Assembly: GCA_030601755.1 (NCBI GenBank) | Contig: JAUWBF010000023.1 | Coordinates: 1 to 44,145, forward strand | DNA length: 44,145 nucleotides | Source of the DNA: Verrucomicrobiota bacterium | GTDB taxonomy: Bacteria; Verrucomicrobiota; Verrucomicrobiia; Opitutales; Opitutaceae | Direction of reading: 5' to 3' | Shown here: one piece after another, positions 9,534 through 18,269 of the stretch | How positions within the stretch are numbered: the first letter of the stretch is position 1 | Layout: the number at the start of each line of letters is the position of its first letter | Notes under the pieces: model-generated | Database searches by the model: none | The model's input: the letters and a program-made list of their open reading frames with translations, nothing else | What the model was told of the DNA's origin: nothing | Made by a program: the position numbers and the translations under genes

Positions 9534-11051
9534 TCAAGCCGAGGCGGGCGCCGACGCGGACGCGGATGGGCTCGCGGCGCGGAGCGCGTGCTCCTCGAGG
9601 AGGCGGTCGAGCGGGCGTTGGAAGAACGCGTTGTCGAGCATGCCGTTGAGCTCCTTGTCGTAGAGGGCGATGAGCGGGTCGACGTGGGCGAGGGTGGGGC
9701 CGGCGGGGTCGCCGCCGTGGTTGTCGTCGAGGCGCTTGAAGCCGGCGAGCGTGAGGCGGTGCAGCGGGCGGGCGGGCTGGTAACCGGGATCGGTGCCGTT
9801 GGCGTCGTCGTCGCGCGGCACCGGCGTGAGGAGATTCATGGCGACGAGGCGGGTGAGGCACTCGTTGAGGATCTGGTTGGGCACGCCGAGGGTGGCACCG
9901 ATTTCCTGGGCGCTGGCGGGCGGCTGGCAGTCCTGGAAGCGGCGCGCGATGTGCAGGAAGACGCCGAGCGAGAGGCGTTCGCGCATGGACTCGGCGAGGG
10001 TGTTCCAGGCGGCCTGGCTGTTGCGGAAGTGGACGTTTTGAAACGCGTAGCTGATCTGGCCGCCGAGCAGCACGAAGAACCAGAAGACGTAGAGGCCGAA
10101 CATGAGGATCGGCAGGATGCCGAGCGAGCCGTAGAGGCTCTTTTGCAGGACGACGCGCTTGAGGTAGAGGAACGCGAGGAAGTTGTTCAACACGAGCAGC
10201 AGCGCCACGGTGACGGCGCCGAGCAGCGCGGCGCGCCACATGACGTGGGTGTTGGGGATGGCGCGGTAGAAGAGCGTGAGCATGCCGACGAGCAGCACGA
10301 GCGAGCCGGCGGGCAGGAAGAACTTGAGCACGGCGACCAGCTCGGAACCGTAGGGCATTTTGCTCTCGAAGGCGTTGAAGACCGCGCCGGCCGACAGGCC
10401 GGTGACGGCGGCGAAAAACAGCACCGAGCCGAGGGTGAGCAGGGTCCAGTAGAACACGATGCGCATCAGCCAGGAGCGTCCGCGGCGCACGCCCCAGATG
10501 TCGTTGAACGAGGTCTCGACCGAGGTGAAGAGCTGCAGGACGATGATGATGAGCGTGAGCGCGCCAAAGACGCCGACGGCGCTGTTCTGCGAGCCGGCGA
10601 TGAAGCCGTCGATCATCTGCACGAGCTCGTTCTTGGCGGCGGCGGTGCCGGCGGTCTGCGCGGCGCCGGTCACCACGGTGTTTTCGGTGGACTCGGGATC
10701 GACGGGCAGCGAGCCGGCGGCCTGCAACTGGCTGATCTGCGGGGCGACCTTCTCGATGATGTTGCCGAGGGTCTTGGCGGCGAGGTCGGGGTCCTGCTTG
10801 TCGAGCATGAAGCCGGCGACGAGCACGGTGATGGCGACGAGCGGCCCGAGGCCGAGCATGGAGCTGAAGCTGAGGGCGGCGGCGCGGCTGGCCGCCTTGT
10901 TTTCAATCAGGCCGCTGATAGTGATCGAGACCACCCGCAGCACGGCGTAGCACATGCCGCGCGGGGAGCGGTCCTGCAGGTTCTCGGTTTTCCAGATCTC
11001 GGTGGTGTAGATCCGCCGCAGGCGCAGGCCGAGGGAGGTGAGCGCGCTCAT
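9534..11051 (-). CDS. YihY/BrkB-family membrane protein
   Basis: The 505-residue product has about six hydrophobic segments in its first 300 residues, among them ALSFSSMLGLGPLVAITVLV and LYGSLGILPILMFGLYVFWF, with family motifs SRAAALSF and FLYLKRVVLQKSLYGSLG. The family was once thought to be RNase BN; its function is not settled. The cytoplasmic C-terminus (about residue 350 onward) contains a winged-helix-like segment (SAQEIGATLGVPNQILNECLT) and ends in a Ser/Ala-rich tail. The start MSALTSLG at 11051 is chosen over an upstream in-frame methionine because the extra residues are basic and low in complexity. Confidence 0.88.
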   Translation of the reverse strand: MSALTSLGLRLRRIYTTEIWKTENLQDRSPRGMCYAVLRVVSITISGLIENKAASRAAALSFSSMLGLGPLVAITVLVAGFMLDKQDPDLAAKTLGNIIEKVAPQISQLQAAGSLPVDPESTENTVVTGAAQTAGTAAAKNELVQMIDGFIAGSQNSAVGVFGALTLIIIVLQLFTSVETSFNDIWGVRRGRSWLMRIVFYWTLLTLGSVLFFAAVTGLSAGAVFNAFESKMPYGSELVAVLKFFLPAGSLVLLVGMLTLFYRAIPNTHVMWRAALLGAVTVALLLVLNNFLAFLYLKRVVLQKSLYGSLGILPILMFGLYVFWFFVLLGGQISYAFQNVHFRNSQAAWNTLAESMRERLSLGVFLHIARRFQDCQPPASAQEIGATLGVPNQILNECLTRLVAMNLLTPVPRDDDANGTDPGYQPARPLHRLTLAGFKRLDDNHGGDPAGPTLAHVDPLIALYDKELNGMLDNAFFQRPLDRLLEEHALRAASPSASASAPASA

Positions 11052-11076
11052 CGGTAAGGGAGTGGCGGCGACGGGC

Positions 11077-11841
11077 TCAGGGCGTCGGCGTGCCGCCGAT
11101 GCTTTGCAGCGCGAGCACGGCGCTGCCGGCGAGGCCGACGAGCGCGGCGACACAGCTCAGCACGACCGAGCGGGAGGCGGTGCAAAGGTAGAGGCCCGCG
11201 GCGGCGGCCGCGGCGGCGGCGAGGTGGAGAACATCGCCCTGCACATAATAAATGAGCCCGAGGTAACCCAGGACCAGCACGGCGCGGAAGCGGATGAAGG
11301 GATAGAAAGCGACGGCCTGCAACCCGAGCATGAGGGCTAGGAAAAGGTCGAGGATGGCGACGAAGGCGAGCGGCTTGGCGAGCATGCCGGCCCAGTCGAG
11401 CGCGGTGAGTTCGTCGATGGCGGGCAGGGCGAAGGTGGCGGCGCTGACGAGCAGGATCAGCAGCGCGGAGTAGCGGCCGATGGTGCCGGCGAGGCTGGCG
11501 GCGATGCGCGGGTCGATCTTGTCCTTGGTGTCCTCGGTGCGGCCCTCGGCGGCGGCGAGCATGTCGTCGACCGTGATCGGGCGGTCGTTCTCGTGGCTGG
11601 TGTTGAGGGAGGGCACGACCTCCTTGGCGCGCACGCGCAGGACTTTCTTCTCGGGGTAAAGCTCGGCGACCAGCTCGGCGTTGTCGCCGATGGCCACCCA
11701 CTGCTCGGTGGCGGCCTCGTAGTAGAGGGTTTCGCGGGTGACCTGACCGTTTTCGGCGAGGGACACGAGCTGTTCACGGCTGAAGGGGCCGCGGGCTTCG
11801 TTTTCGCTGGCTTGGCGAATGTAGAATTCCTGCGTGGACAT
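11077..11841 (-). CDS. GYF_2-domain membrane protein
   Basis: The 254-residue product starts MSTQEFYIRQASENEARGPF, a GYF_2-type domain (DUF4339) with the GPFSREQL motif and a WVAIGD close, about residues 6-60. After a charged linker come four or five hydrophobic helices (residues about 120-250), one of which contains eight alanines in a row. Such proteins usually bind partners through the GYF domain and anchor in the inner membrane; the partner here is unknown. It lies 25 bases upstream of the YihY gene and probably shares its transcript. Confidence 0.75.
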   Translation of the reverse strand: MSTQEFYIRQASENEARGPFSREQLVSLAENGQVTRETLYYEAATEQWVAIGDNAELVAELYPEKKVLRVRAKEVVPSLNTSHENDRPITVDDMLAAAEGRTEDTKDKIDPRIAASLAGTIGRYSALLILLVSAATFALPAIDELTALDWAGMLAKPLAFVAILDLFLALMLGLQAVAFYPFIRFRAVLVLGYLGLIYYVQGDVLHLAAAAAAAAGLYLCTASRSVVLSCVAALVGLAGSAVLALQSIGGTPTP

Positions 11842-11934
11842 GGGATTGGGTCCCTAGATGCGGGAGCGGGGGCGGTCCCGCAAGGGCGTTTTACAAACCG
11901 GTCGCGGCGGCCGTCGCACGGCGCGCCGGAGCGG

Positions 11935-13704
11935 TTACATGCGGCGCAGGGTGCGCAGGCCGAGCAGGCCAAGGCCGGTCTCGAGCACAAGCAGCGTGCG
12001 GGCGCAGAGACGCAGGCGGCGCTCGCGGTCGGCGGCGTCATCGACCGCGACTTTCTCAGCGGCGTAGAAGGCGCTGAACTCGCCGGCCAGCTCGTAGAGA
12101 TAGAGGCACAGGTAGTGCGGGCGCAGTTGGCCGACGGCCATGAAAACGGCGTCGGCGAACTTCACGAGTTTGCGGGCGAGGGCGACCTCGGCGGGCGTGG
12201 CGGGCGCGGCGTCGCCGGTCGCGAAGGCGTCGGGGGCAAGGTCGAGCTTGCGGAAGATGGAGTGGATGCGCGCGACGGCGTAGAGCAGGTAGGCGGCGGT
12301 GTTGCCCTCGAGGGAGATCATCTTGTCCCAGGAGAACAGGTAGTCGCTGGACCGGTTTTGCGAGAGGTCCGCGTATTGCACGGAGCCGACGCCGACGACG
12401 CGGGCGATCTCGCGCTTCTCATCGGCGGTGAGGTCGGACTCGCGGGACTCGACGAGCTTGAGCGCGCGCTCGTAGGCCTCTTCGAGAAGATCCTTCAACT
12501 TGATGTTCTCGCCGTCGCGGGTCTTGAGCGGACGGCCGTTTTCGCCGAGCACGGTGCCGAAGTCGACATGCTCCAGGCGGGGAAGGGGGCGGTTGGTTTT
12601 CTCAAACCACTTCTTCGCGGTGATGAAGAGTTGCTCGAAGTGGTCGCCCTGGCGCTTGTCGACGACGTAGAGCGTGTCGGTCGCGCCAAAGTGCTGCACG
12701 CGGTAGAGGATCGTGGCGAGGTCGGTGGAGGCGTAGTTGGCGGCGCCGTCGGACTTGCGCACGATGAAGGGCTGGGTCTTGAAGCGCGGATGCTCCGGGT
12801 GAAACACGACCAGTGCGCCCTGGCTCTCCTCGGCGAGGCCGGTCTCGGTGAGCTCGCGGTAGATCTGCTCGACCTTGTCGTTGTAAAAGCTCTCGCCGAG
12901 CGTCTCGTCGAAGCGGATGCCGAGTTGGTCGTAGATATTCTGAAAAGCCTCCAGCGAGACGGCGCTGATGCGTTTCCAGATGGCGACGTTCTCCGCGTCG
13001 CCGGCCTGCAGGCGGACCAATTCCTCGCGGGCGGCGGTGAGGGCGGCGGGGTCGTTCTCGGAGGCGGTGTTACCGACCTTGTAGAGGCGCTCGAACTCCT
13101 CCAGCGGCTTGGCGGCGAGGGCGGCTTCGAGCGCGCCGGCGTCGGCGGCCTGCGCCTGCTTGTAGGCCCAGATGATCTTGCCAAACTGGGTGCCCCAGTC
13201 GCCGATGTGATTGTCGCGAATGACCTTGGCGCCGGCGAAGGCCGCCAGGCGGGCAATGGCCTCGCCGATCACAGCCGAGCGCAGGTGGCCGACGTGCATC
13301 TGCTTGGCGGTGTTGGGCGAGCTGTAGTCGAGAATCCAGGTGCGACCGGCAAGGGCCGCTCCCGCGCCAGCCGCGAGGGCGTCGCCCGAACCGTAGGCGC
13401 CCAACCAGCGGCCGATGGCGGCGGGCTTGAGCGTGAAGTTGATGAAGCCCGGCCCGGCCACCGCGGTGTCGAAGTCGGCGGTCACCTCGGCGGGCAGCGC
13501 CGCCACCAGCGCCGTGGCGAGCGCACGGGGGTTTTGGCCGGCGCGCTTGGCGTAACCGAGGACGCCATTGGCCTGGTAGTCGCCGTGTTTGGGGTCCGTG
13601 GTGCGGACTTCCGGCGAGAACGTCGCGGCGTCGAAGCCCGCGGCGGAGGCGGCGGACTTGAGGGCGGCATCAAGGGCGGTGGCGAGGTGGAACGGCGCGG
13701 ACAT
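11935..13704 (-). CDS. argS: Arginyl-tRNA synthetase
   Basis: ArgS charges tRNA-Arg in the cytosol. The 589-residue product has an N-terminal additional domain, the class I HIGH signature as HVGH (residues 137-140, within SSPNTAKQMHVGHLRS), and a DALR anticodon-binding domain ending LGLRTLRRM. The KMSKS loop is replaced by the sequence around LKTRDGENIKLKDLLEEA, as is usual for ArgRS. The start MSAPFHLATAL is taken over a methionine 12 codons upstream. The GYF-domain gene follows about 93 bases downstream. Confidence 0.96.
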   Translation of the reverse strand: MSAPFHLATALDAALKSAASAAGFDAATFSPEVRTTDPKHGDYQANGVLGYAKRAGQNPRALATALVAALPAEVTADFDTAVAGPGFINFTLKPAAIGRWLGAYGSGDALAAGAGAALAGRTWILDYSSPNTAKQMHVGHLRSAVIGEAIARLAAFAGAKVIRDNHIGDWGTQFGKIIWAYKQAQAADAGALEAALAAKPLEEFERLYKVGNTASENDPAALTAAREELVRLQAGDAENVAIWKRISAVSLEAFQNIYDQLGIRFDETLGESFYNDKVEQIYRELTETGLAEESQGALVVFHPEHPRFKTQPFIVRKSDGAANYASTDLATILYRVQHFGATDTLYVVDKRQGDHFEQLFITAKKWFEKTNRPLPRLEHVDFGTVLGENGRPLKTRDGENIKLKDLLEEAYERALKLVESRESDLTADEKREIARVVGVGSVQYADLSQNRSSDYLFSWDKMISLEGNTAAYLLYAVARIHSIFRKLDLAPDAFATGDAAPATPAEVALARKLVKFADAVFMAVGQLRPHYLCLYLYELAGEFSAFYAAEKVAVDDAADRERRLRLCARTLLVLETGLGLLGLRTLRRM

Positions 13705-13867
13705 CCCGCCAATCAACGTGCCCGACACGCGGGCCGGCAAGCGCGGATTTGCGGCCGGCGCGACGGCGGCGATCCCGGAAATTGTCTCGACATTTCAATG
13801 ACAGACGTTTGCTTTTAAACTTTTACGGCCTAACGGCTCAAAGCCACCGACTTTCCATCACCAACAC

Positions 13868-15211
13868 ATGACCAAACGCACCATCCCTCAACGGAGGTTC
13901 ATCAAGCCCTCGTTCAACTACCTGATCGAGAAGAAGCGCGACGGGCAGGAGTTCACCCAAGAAGAAATTCGCTACATCATCGACTCCACGCTCGACGGCG
14001 AGATGCCCCAGCACCAGCTGGCCGCCCTCTTGATGGCGATCTACTTCCAACAGATGTCCGCCCAGGAAACGGCCATCCTGACCGAGGAAATGATGCTCTC
14101 CGGCGAGGTGATCGACCTCTCCGAAATCGCCAAGCCCAAGATCGACAAATACTCCACCGGCGGCGTCGGCGACAAGACCTCGCTCGTGCTCGTCCCCCTC
14201 GCCATGGCCAGCGGCGTCGTCGTCCCCATGATGTGCGGCGGCGAACACGACTACGTCATCAGCACCCTGCAAAAGCTCGCCTCCATCCCCGGTCTGAAGA
14301 CCGACATCTCCATCGAGGCGTTCGTTTCCCAGCTCGCCAAGATCAACGGCGCCATCGTCGCCCAGAGCGAGGACCTCGCCCCCGCCGACGCCAAGTTCCA
14401 CGAGCTGCGCAAGGAAACGGGCACCATCCCCAGCCTCCCGCTCATCACCGGCTCCGTGCTCTCCAAGAAGCTCGCCGAGGGCTCCGAAGGCCTCGTCATC
14501 GACGTCAAGTGGGGCAACGGTTCCTTCATCAAGGACCTCGAGCAGGCCAAGCAACTCGCCCGCTCCATGACCCGCGTCGGCCGCTCCATGAAGCGCCGCT
14601 GCGTCGCCCTCGTCACCGACATGAACCAGCCGCTCGGCGACAGCGTCGGCACCGCCCTCGAAATCAAAGAGGCCATCGCGCTCCTCAAGGGCGAGGGCCC
14701 CGAAGACATGCAGGAGCTCGTGCTCAAGCTCGGCATGGAGATCGTCCGCCTCGCCGGCGTCGCCGGCTCGACCCTCTCCGCCAAGCAGACCGTGCAGCGC
14801 CACCTCACCGACGGCTCGGCCCTCGAAAAGTTCAAGGAGCTGGTCAAGGCCCAAGGCGGCGACGTCAGCTTCATCGACAACCCGGACAAGTTCCCGAAGG
14901 CAAAATACATCCGCAAGCTCCCCGCTCCCAAGCGCGGCTACGTGCACACCATCAACGCGGCGATGATCGCCCGCGGCGTGCACCTGCTCGGCGCCGGCAA
15001 GGAGAAGGCCGGTGACAAGGTCGACCACGCGGTCGGCGTGTCCGAGATCAAGAAGGTCGGCACCCAGGTCAAGCAGGGCGAGCCGCTCATGATGATCCAC
15101 TACAACGACGAGTCCAAGCTCGAGGCCGCCCTCGGCTACTTCAAGGACGCCTATCGCCTCGCGCCCAAGCGTCCGACCCCGCCGCCGCTCGTCGTCGAGC
15201 GCGTGGCCTGA
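13868..15211 (+). CDS. Thymidine phosphorylase homologue with altered active-site motif
   Basis: Thymidine/pyrimidine-nucleoside phosphorylases split nucleosides into base and sugar phosphate. The 447-residue product has the full family layout: STGGVGDKTSLVL, LPLITGSVLSKKLAEG, VTDMNQPLG, and a C-terminal lobe with KKVGTQVKQGEPL. However, the signature normally reading SGRGLGHTGGTLDKLE is CGGEHDYVISTLQKLA here. The usual active-site His (E. coli His85) is Tyr95, and the phosphate-binding Ser113 position is Cys123. The 28-residue spacing between the two is conserved. It could use another substrate or have lost activity. A strong terminator follows, and argS is divergent. Confidence 0.85.
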   Translation: MTKRTIPQRRFIKPSFNYLIEKKRDGQEFTQEEIRYIIDSTLDGEMPQHQLAALLMAIYFQQMSAQETAILTEEMMLSGEVIDLSEIAKPKIDKYSTGGVGDKTSLVLVPLAMASGVVVPMMCGGEHDYVISTLQKLASIPGLKTDISIEAFVSQLAKINGAIVAQSEDLAPADAKFHELRKETGTIPSLPLITGSVLSKKLAEGSEGLVIDVKWGNGSFIKDLEQAKQLARSMTRVGRSMKRRCVALVTDMNQPLGDSVGTALEIKEAIALLKGEGPEDMQELVLKLGMEIVRLAGVAGSTLSAKQTVQRHLTDGSALEKFKELVKAQGGDVSFIDNPDKFPKAKYIRKLPAPKRGYVHTINAAMIARGVHLLGAGKEKAGDKVDHAVGVSEIKKVGTQVKQGEPLMMIHYNDESKLEAALGYFKDAYRLAPKRPTPPPLVVERVA

Positions 15212-15240
15212 TCCACGGATCGTTCGTCATCGCTCCATCA

Positions 15241-15272
15241 GCCCCGGTTCACGCCGAACCGGGGCTTTTTTT
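15241..15272 (+). terminator. Rho-independent terminator
   Basis: A perfect 10-bp stem (GCCCCGGTTC, 15241-15250, with 15256-15265) and a 5-base loop are followed by seven T. It ends the thymidine phosphorylase homologue transcript and separates it from the carbonic anhydrase gene. Confidence 0.93.
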
Positions 15273-15352
15273 GCGCCACATCGCCGGCCGGCAAGCGCGG
15301 CTGATGATTTGGAGTGGACAATCTTCAATCGCTCGCGACGTTGCGTGTCACC

Positions 15353-16012
15353 ATGCCGGAACTCGAATCCCTCTTTGCCCAGAACCAAGCTTGGTCGGAC
15401 AAAATCCGTTCTCAGGATCCGACCTTTTTTGAAAAGCTGTCCAAACAGCAGTCGCCCGAATTCCTTTGGATCGGTTGCGCCGACAGCCGCGTGCCCGCCA
15501 ACGAGATCGTCGATCTCCTGCCCGGCGAGCTCTTCGTGCATCGTAATGTCGCCAATGTCGTCGTGCACGCCGACCTCAATGCCCTCAGCGTGATCCAGTT
15601 CGCCGTCGATGTGCTCAAGGTGAAGCACATCATGGTCGTCGGCCACTACGGCTGCGGTGGCGTGCGCGCCGCCCTGCGCGGCGACCGTCACGGCCTCGTC
15701 GACAACTGGCTGCGCCACGTGCAGGACGTGCGCGACAAGCATCAGAAATCCCTCGATGGCCTCGCGCCGCGCGGCGAGCCTGCGCAGGTCGACCGCCTCT
15801 GCGAACTCAACGCCATCGAGCAAGCCCTCAACGTCGCCCAGACCACCGTCGTGCGCGATGCCTGGGACCGCGGCCAGAAGCTCAAGGTCCACGCCTGGGT
15901 CTACGGCCTCAAGGACGGCCTCGTCAGCGACCTCAAGATGTCCGCCGACTCGACCGCCGTGCTCGACGAGACCTACCATCGCGCGCTCGCCAGTCTCGCC
16001 GCCCGGCCCTGA
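15353..16012 (+). CDS. can: Beta-class carbonic anhydrase
   Basis: The enzyme interconverts CO2 and bicarbonate in the cytosol. The 219-residue product aligns along its length with E. coli Can. The zinc ligands and catalytic dyad fall at Cys42, Asp44, His98 and Cys101 (IGCADSR and VVGHYGCGG), the same numbers as in E. coli. GELFVHRNVAN is intact. The ATG at 15353 gives MPELESLFAQNQAWS, which matches the family start; a GTG 13 codons upstream is less likely. It has its own terminator. Confidence 0.95.
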   Translation: MPELESLFAQNQAWSDKIRSQDPTFFEKLSKQQSPEFLWIGCADSRVPANEIVDLLPGELFVHRNVANVVVHADLNALSVIQFAVDVLKVKHIMVVGHYGCGGVRAALRGDRHGLVDNWLRHVQDVRDKHQKSLDGLAPRGEPAQVDRLCELNAIEQALNVAQTTVVRDAWDRGQKLKVHAWVYGLKDGLVSDLKMSADSTAVLDETYHRALASLAARP

Positions 16013-16030
16013 GTCTTCGGCGATGCCCGC

Positions 16031-16067
16031 AAAAAAGCCCGCGACCGGAAACGGCGCGGGCTTTTTT
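16031..16067. terminator. Bidirectional terminator between can and efp
   Basis: AGCCCGCG (16036-16043) pairs with CGCGGGCT (16055-16062). An A-run lies on the left and a T-run on the right, so the hairpin can end transcripts in both directions. It sits between the converging can and efp genes. Confidence 0.88.
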
Positions 16068-16135
16068 GTATCGTCGTTCGATCACGCGAGGATCGAAAAC
16101 GCCGACGAACTCGCCGCGGAGGCGCGGGAAGCGAC

Positions 16136-16693
16136 TCAGGCGCGGCCCATGTAGGTGCCGTCGGCGGTGTTCACCTTGATGATCTCGCCTTCCTTGATGA
16201 AGAGCGGGACCTGAACGACGAGGCCGGTCTCCATGGTGGCGGGCTTCTGCACGTTGGAGGCGGTGTCGCCCTTGATGCCCTCGGCGCTCTCGGTGACCTT
16301 GAGGGCCACGCTGGTGGGCAGGTCGATGGTGAGCGGGTTGCCGTCGACGTAGAGCACCTCGACCTTGCCGTTGGCGGTGAGGTAGTTCTTGGCGTCGCCG
16401 ATCAGGTCGGCGCCGAGCTCGATGGTCTCGTAGGTCTCGGGGTCCATGAAGGCGAAGGTGTCGCCGGCGGAGTAGCTGAACTCGAGGGTCTTGCGCTCGG
16501 TGGGCAGCACCTCGAGGGCGTCGCTGGAGGAGAAGCGCTGGTCGAGGGACTTGCCGTATTGGAGGTTGCGCATCTTCACCTGCACGAAGGCGCGGAGGTT
16601 GCCCGGGGTGCGGTGCTGGGTCTCCATCACGAGGTGGGGAGCGCCGTTGTATTTGATGACTTGGCCTTTGCGGATGTCGTTGGCGGAGGGCAT
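16136..16693 (-). CDS. efp: Elongation factor P
   Basis: EF-P binds stalled ribosomes and helps form Pro-Pro peptide bonds. The 185-residue length and three-domain pattern fit: KOW-like N-domain, central domain, and a C-terminal OB domain with the signature KPATMETGLVVQVPLFIKEGE. The loop that reads PGKGQAF in E. coli reads PGNLRAF here, so the lysine that is normally modified (Lys34) is Asn32. EpmA-type lysylation and EarP-type rhamnosylation of an arginine are both excluded at this position. The start is chosen at MPSANDIRKGQ by homology. Confidence 0.95.
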   Translation of the reverse strand: MPSANDIRKGQVIKYNGAPHLVMETQHRTPGNLRAFVQVKMRNLQYGKSLDQRFSSSDALEVLPTERKTLEFSYSAGDTFAFMDPETYETIELGADLIGDAKNYLTANGKVEVLYVDGNPLTIDLPTSVALKVTESAEGIKGDTASNVQKPATMETGLVVQVPLFIKEGEIIKVNTADGTYMGRA

Positions 16694-16732
16694 AAGTGTC
16701 TGGGTGTGGGTTTTGTCTCGAAAAAAGAAAAC

Positions 16733-16762
16733 CGCATAACCGCCGTGCTCCCATGGTGTCAA
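16733..16762 (-). promoter_or_regulatory. Candidate sigma-70 promoter of efp
   Basis: On the minus strand a perfect -35 box TTGACA (16757-16762) is followed after 18 bases by a weak -10 candidate TATGCG (16733-16738). It lies about 40 bases upstream of the efp start. The -10 match is poor, so the assignment rests mainly on the -35 box and position. Confidence 0.4.
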
Positions 16763-16878
16763 GGGCGCGCGCCCGCCGCCCGCTCCGCCCGCGCCGCGCC
16801 GGGTGGTTCGGCGACGCCCGACTAGGGACTTGCGCTCGGCTCGCCGGCATGGGCACACTGCACCCTTTTGCAACGTCC

Positions 16879-18213
16879 ATGAAACAACGCACCCTCGCTC
16901 GCGAAGTCTCCATCACGGGGAAAGCCCTGCATACCGGCGAAGACGTCACCCTCACCCTGAAGCCCGCCGCGGCCAACCACGGCTACGTTTTCCGGCGCGT
17001 CGACCTCAACGGCTCCCCCGAGATCAAGCCCCGCGCCGACCTCGTCGGCGACCTCGTGCGCCAGACCACCATTCAGGAAGGTCACGCCAAGGTGCACACC
17101 GTCGAGCACGTGCTCTCCGCCCTGCACGGGTGCGGCGTGGACAACTGCCTCATCGAGATGAACGCCTCCGAGCCGCCCATCCTCGACGGCTCCGCCAAGC
17201 CCTTCGTCGACCTCATCATGCAGGGCGACCCCGTCGAGCAGGACGCCGAGCGCGAATACTTCGTCCTCGACGAACCCGTCTCCATCCAGCGCGGCAACTC
17301 CTCCATCATCGCGCTGCCGCACGACGGCTTCAAAATCTCCTGCACCTCGGCCGACGACCGCGGCATCCACGCGCAGTTCCTCTCCCTCGGCATCGATCCG
17401 GACATCTACATGACCCAGATCGCCGCCGCCCGCACCTTCACGGTGTATGAGGACATCGAGGAGCTTATCAAACTCGGCAAGATCAAGGGTGGCTCGCTCG
17501 ACTGCGCCGTCGTCATCAAGGGCGACAAGATCCTCTCCAAGGAAGGCCTGCGCTTCAAAGACGAGTTCGTGCGCCACAAGATGCTCGATATCATCGGTGA
17601 CATCACGCTGCTCGGTCTGCCCATCAAAGCCCACATCATCGCCACCCGCCCGGGCCACGCCATCAACGCCGAACTCTCCAAGGCCCTCGCCGAAAAACTC
17701 GCCGAGAAGCGCAAGGGCCCCAAGAAGAAGCCGCGCCCGACCGCCGTGCTGCCCACCGAGACCGAGCTCGATATCCGCCGCATCCTCGACACGCTGCCGC
17801 ACCGCTATCCGTTCGTGATGATCGACCGCGTGGTCGAGTTCGTCGGCGAGGACGCGCTCGTCGCGATCAAGAACGTCTCGATCAACGAGCCCTTCTTCCA
17901 GGGCCACTTTCCCGGCAATCCGGTCATGCCCGGCGTGCTCCAGCTCGAGGCCATGGCGCAGGCCGCCGGCATCCTCATGCTCCGCCGCGGCGCCTCCAGC
18001 GAGGGCAAGACCACGCTCTTCATGAGCGCCGACAAGGTGAAGTTCCGCAAGCCCGTGCGCCCCGGCGACCAGCTCATCCTCAACGCCAAGCTGCTCAAGG
18101 CCCGCGGCAACAAACTCGCCAGCGCCGAGGTCACCTGCACCGTCGACGGCCAGGTCGTTTCATCCGCTGAGCTGATGTTCGCCATCGTCGACGAGAGCGC
18201 GATGGAGGGCTGA
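16879..18213 (+). CDS. lpxC/fabZ: Bifunctional LpxC-FabZ
   Basis: This is a fusion of two enzymes. Residues about 1-285 are LpxC, the zinc deacetylase that commits UDP-acyl-GlcNAc to lipid A, with metal-site motifs [20 protein letters not shown] and PGHAINAEL. After a basic linker ([11 protein letters not shown]), residues about 295-444 are FabZ, the 3-hydroxyacyl-ACP dehydratase, with [13 protein letters not shown] and [20 protein letters not shown]. Such fusions are known in Bacteroidetes and relatives. The ATG at 16879 ([10 protein letters not shown]) fits the family; an ATG at 16849 would add ten residues. lpxA follows 56 bases downstream. Confidence 0.95.
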   Translation: MKQRTLAREVSITGKALHTGEDVTLTLKPAAANHGYVFRRVDLNGSPEIKPRADLVGDLVRQTTIQEGHAKVHTVEHVLSALHGCGVDNCLIEMNASEPPILDGSAKPFVDLIMQGDPVEQDAEREYFVLDEPVSIQRGNSSIIALPHDGFKISCTSADDRGIHAQFLSLGIDPDIYMTQIAAARTFTVYEDIEELIKLGKIKGGSLDCAVVIKGDKILSKEGLRFKDEFVRHKMLDIIGDITLLGLPIKAHIIATRPGHAINAELSKALAEKLAEKRKGPKKKPRPTAVLPTETELDIRRILDTLPHRYPFVMIDRVVEFVGEDALVAIKNVSINEPFFQGHFPGNPVMPGVLQLEAMAQAAGILMLRRGASSEGKTTLFMSADKVKFRKPVRPGDQLILNAKLLKARGNKLASAEVTCTVDGQVVSSAELMFAIVDESAMEG

Positions 18214-18269
18214 GCCGTCCGCGCGCCAGCCAGACTGACCGAGATCTTTCGACCTTCGACCTCCCATCC

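Noticed and set aside
13800-13867. A promoter for the thymidine phosphorylase homologue (TTGCTT and TAACGG)
   Set aside because: Both boxes are poor matches with 16-base spacing; the region likely holds the promoter, but I cannot place it.
15314-15352. GTG start for the carbonic anhydrase
   Set aside because: The ATG at 15353 matches the family N-terminus and puts the zinc ligands at the standard residue numbers.
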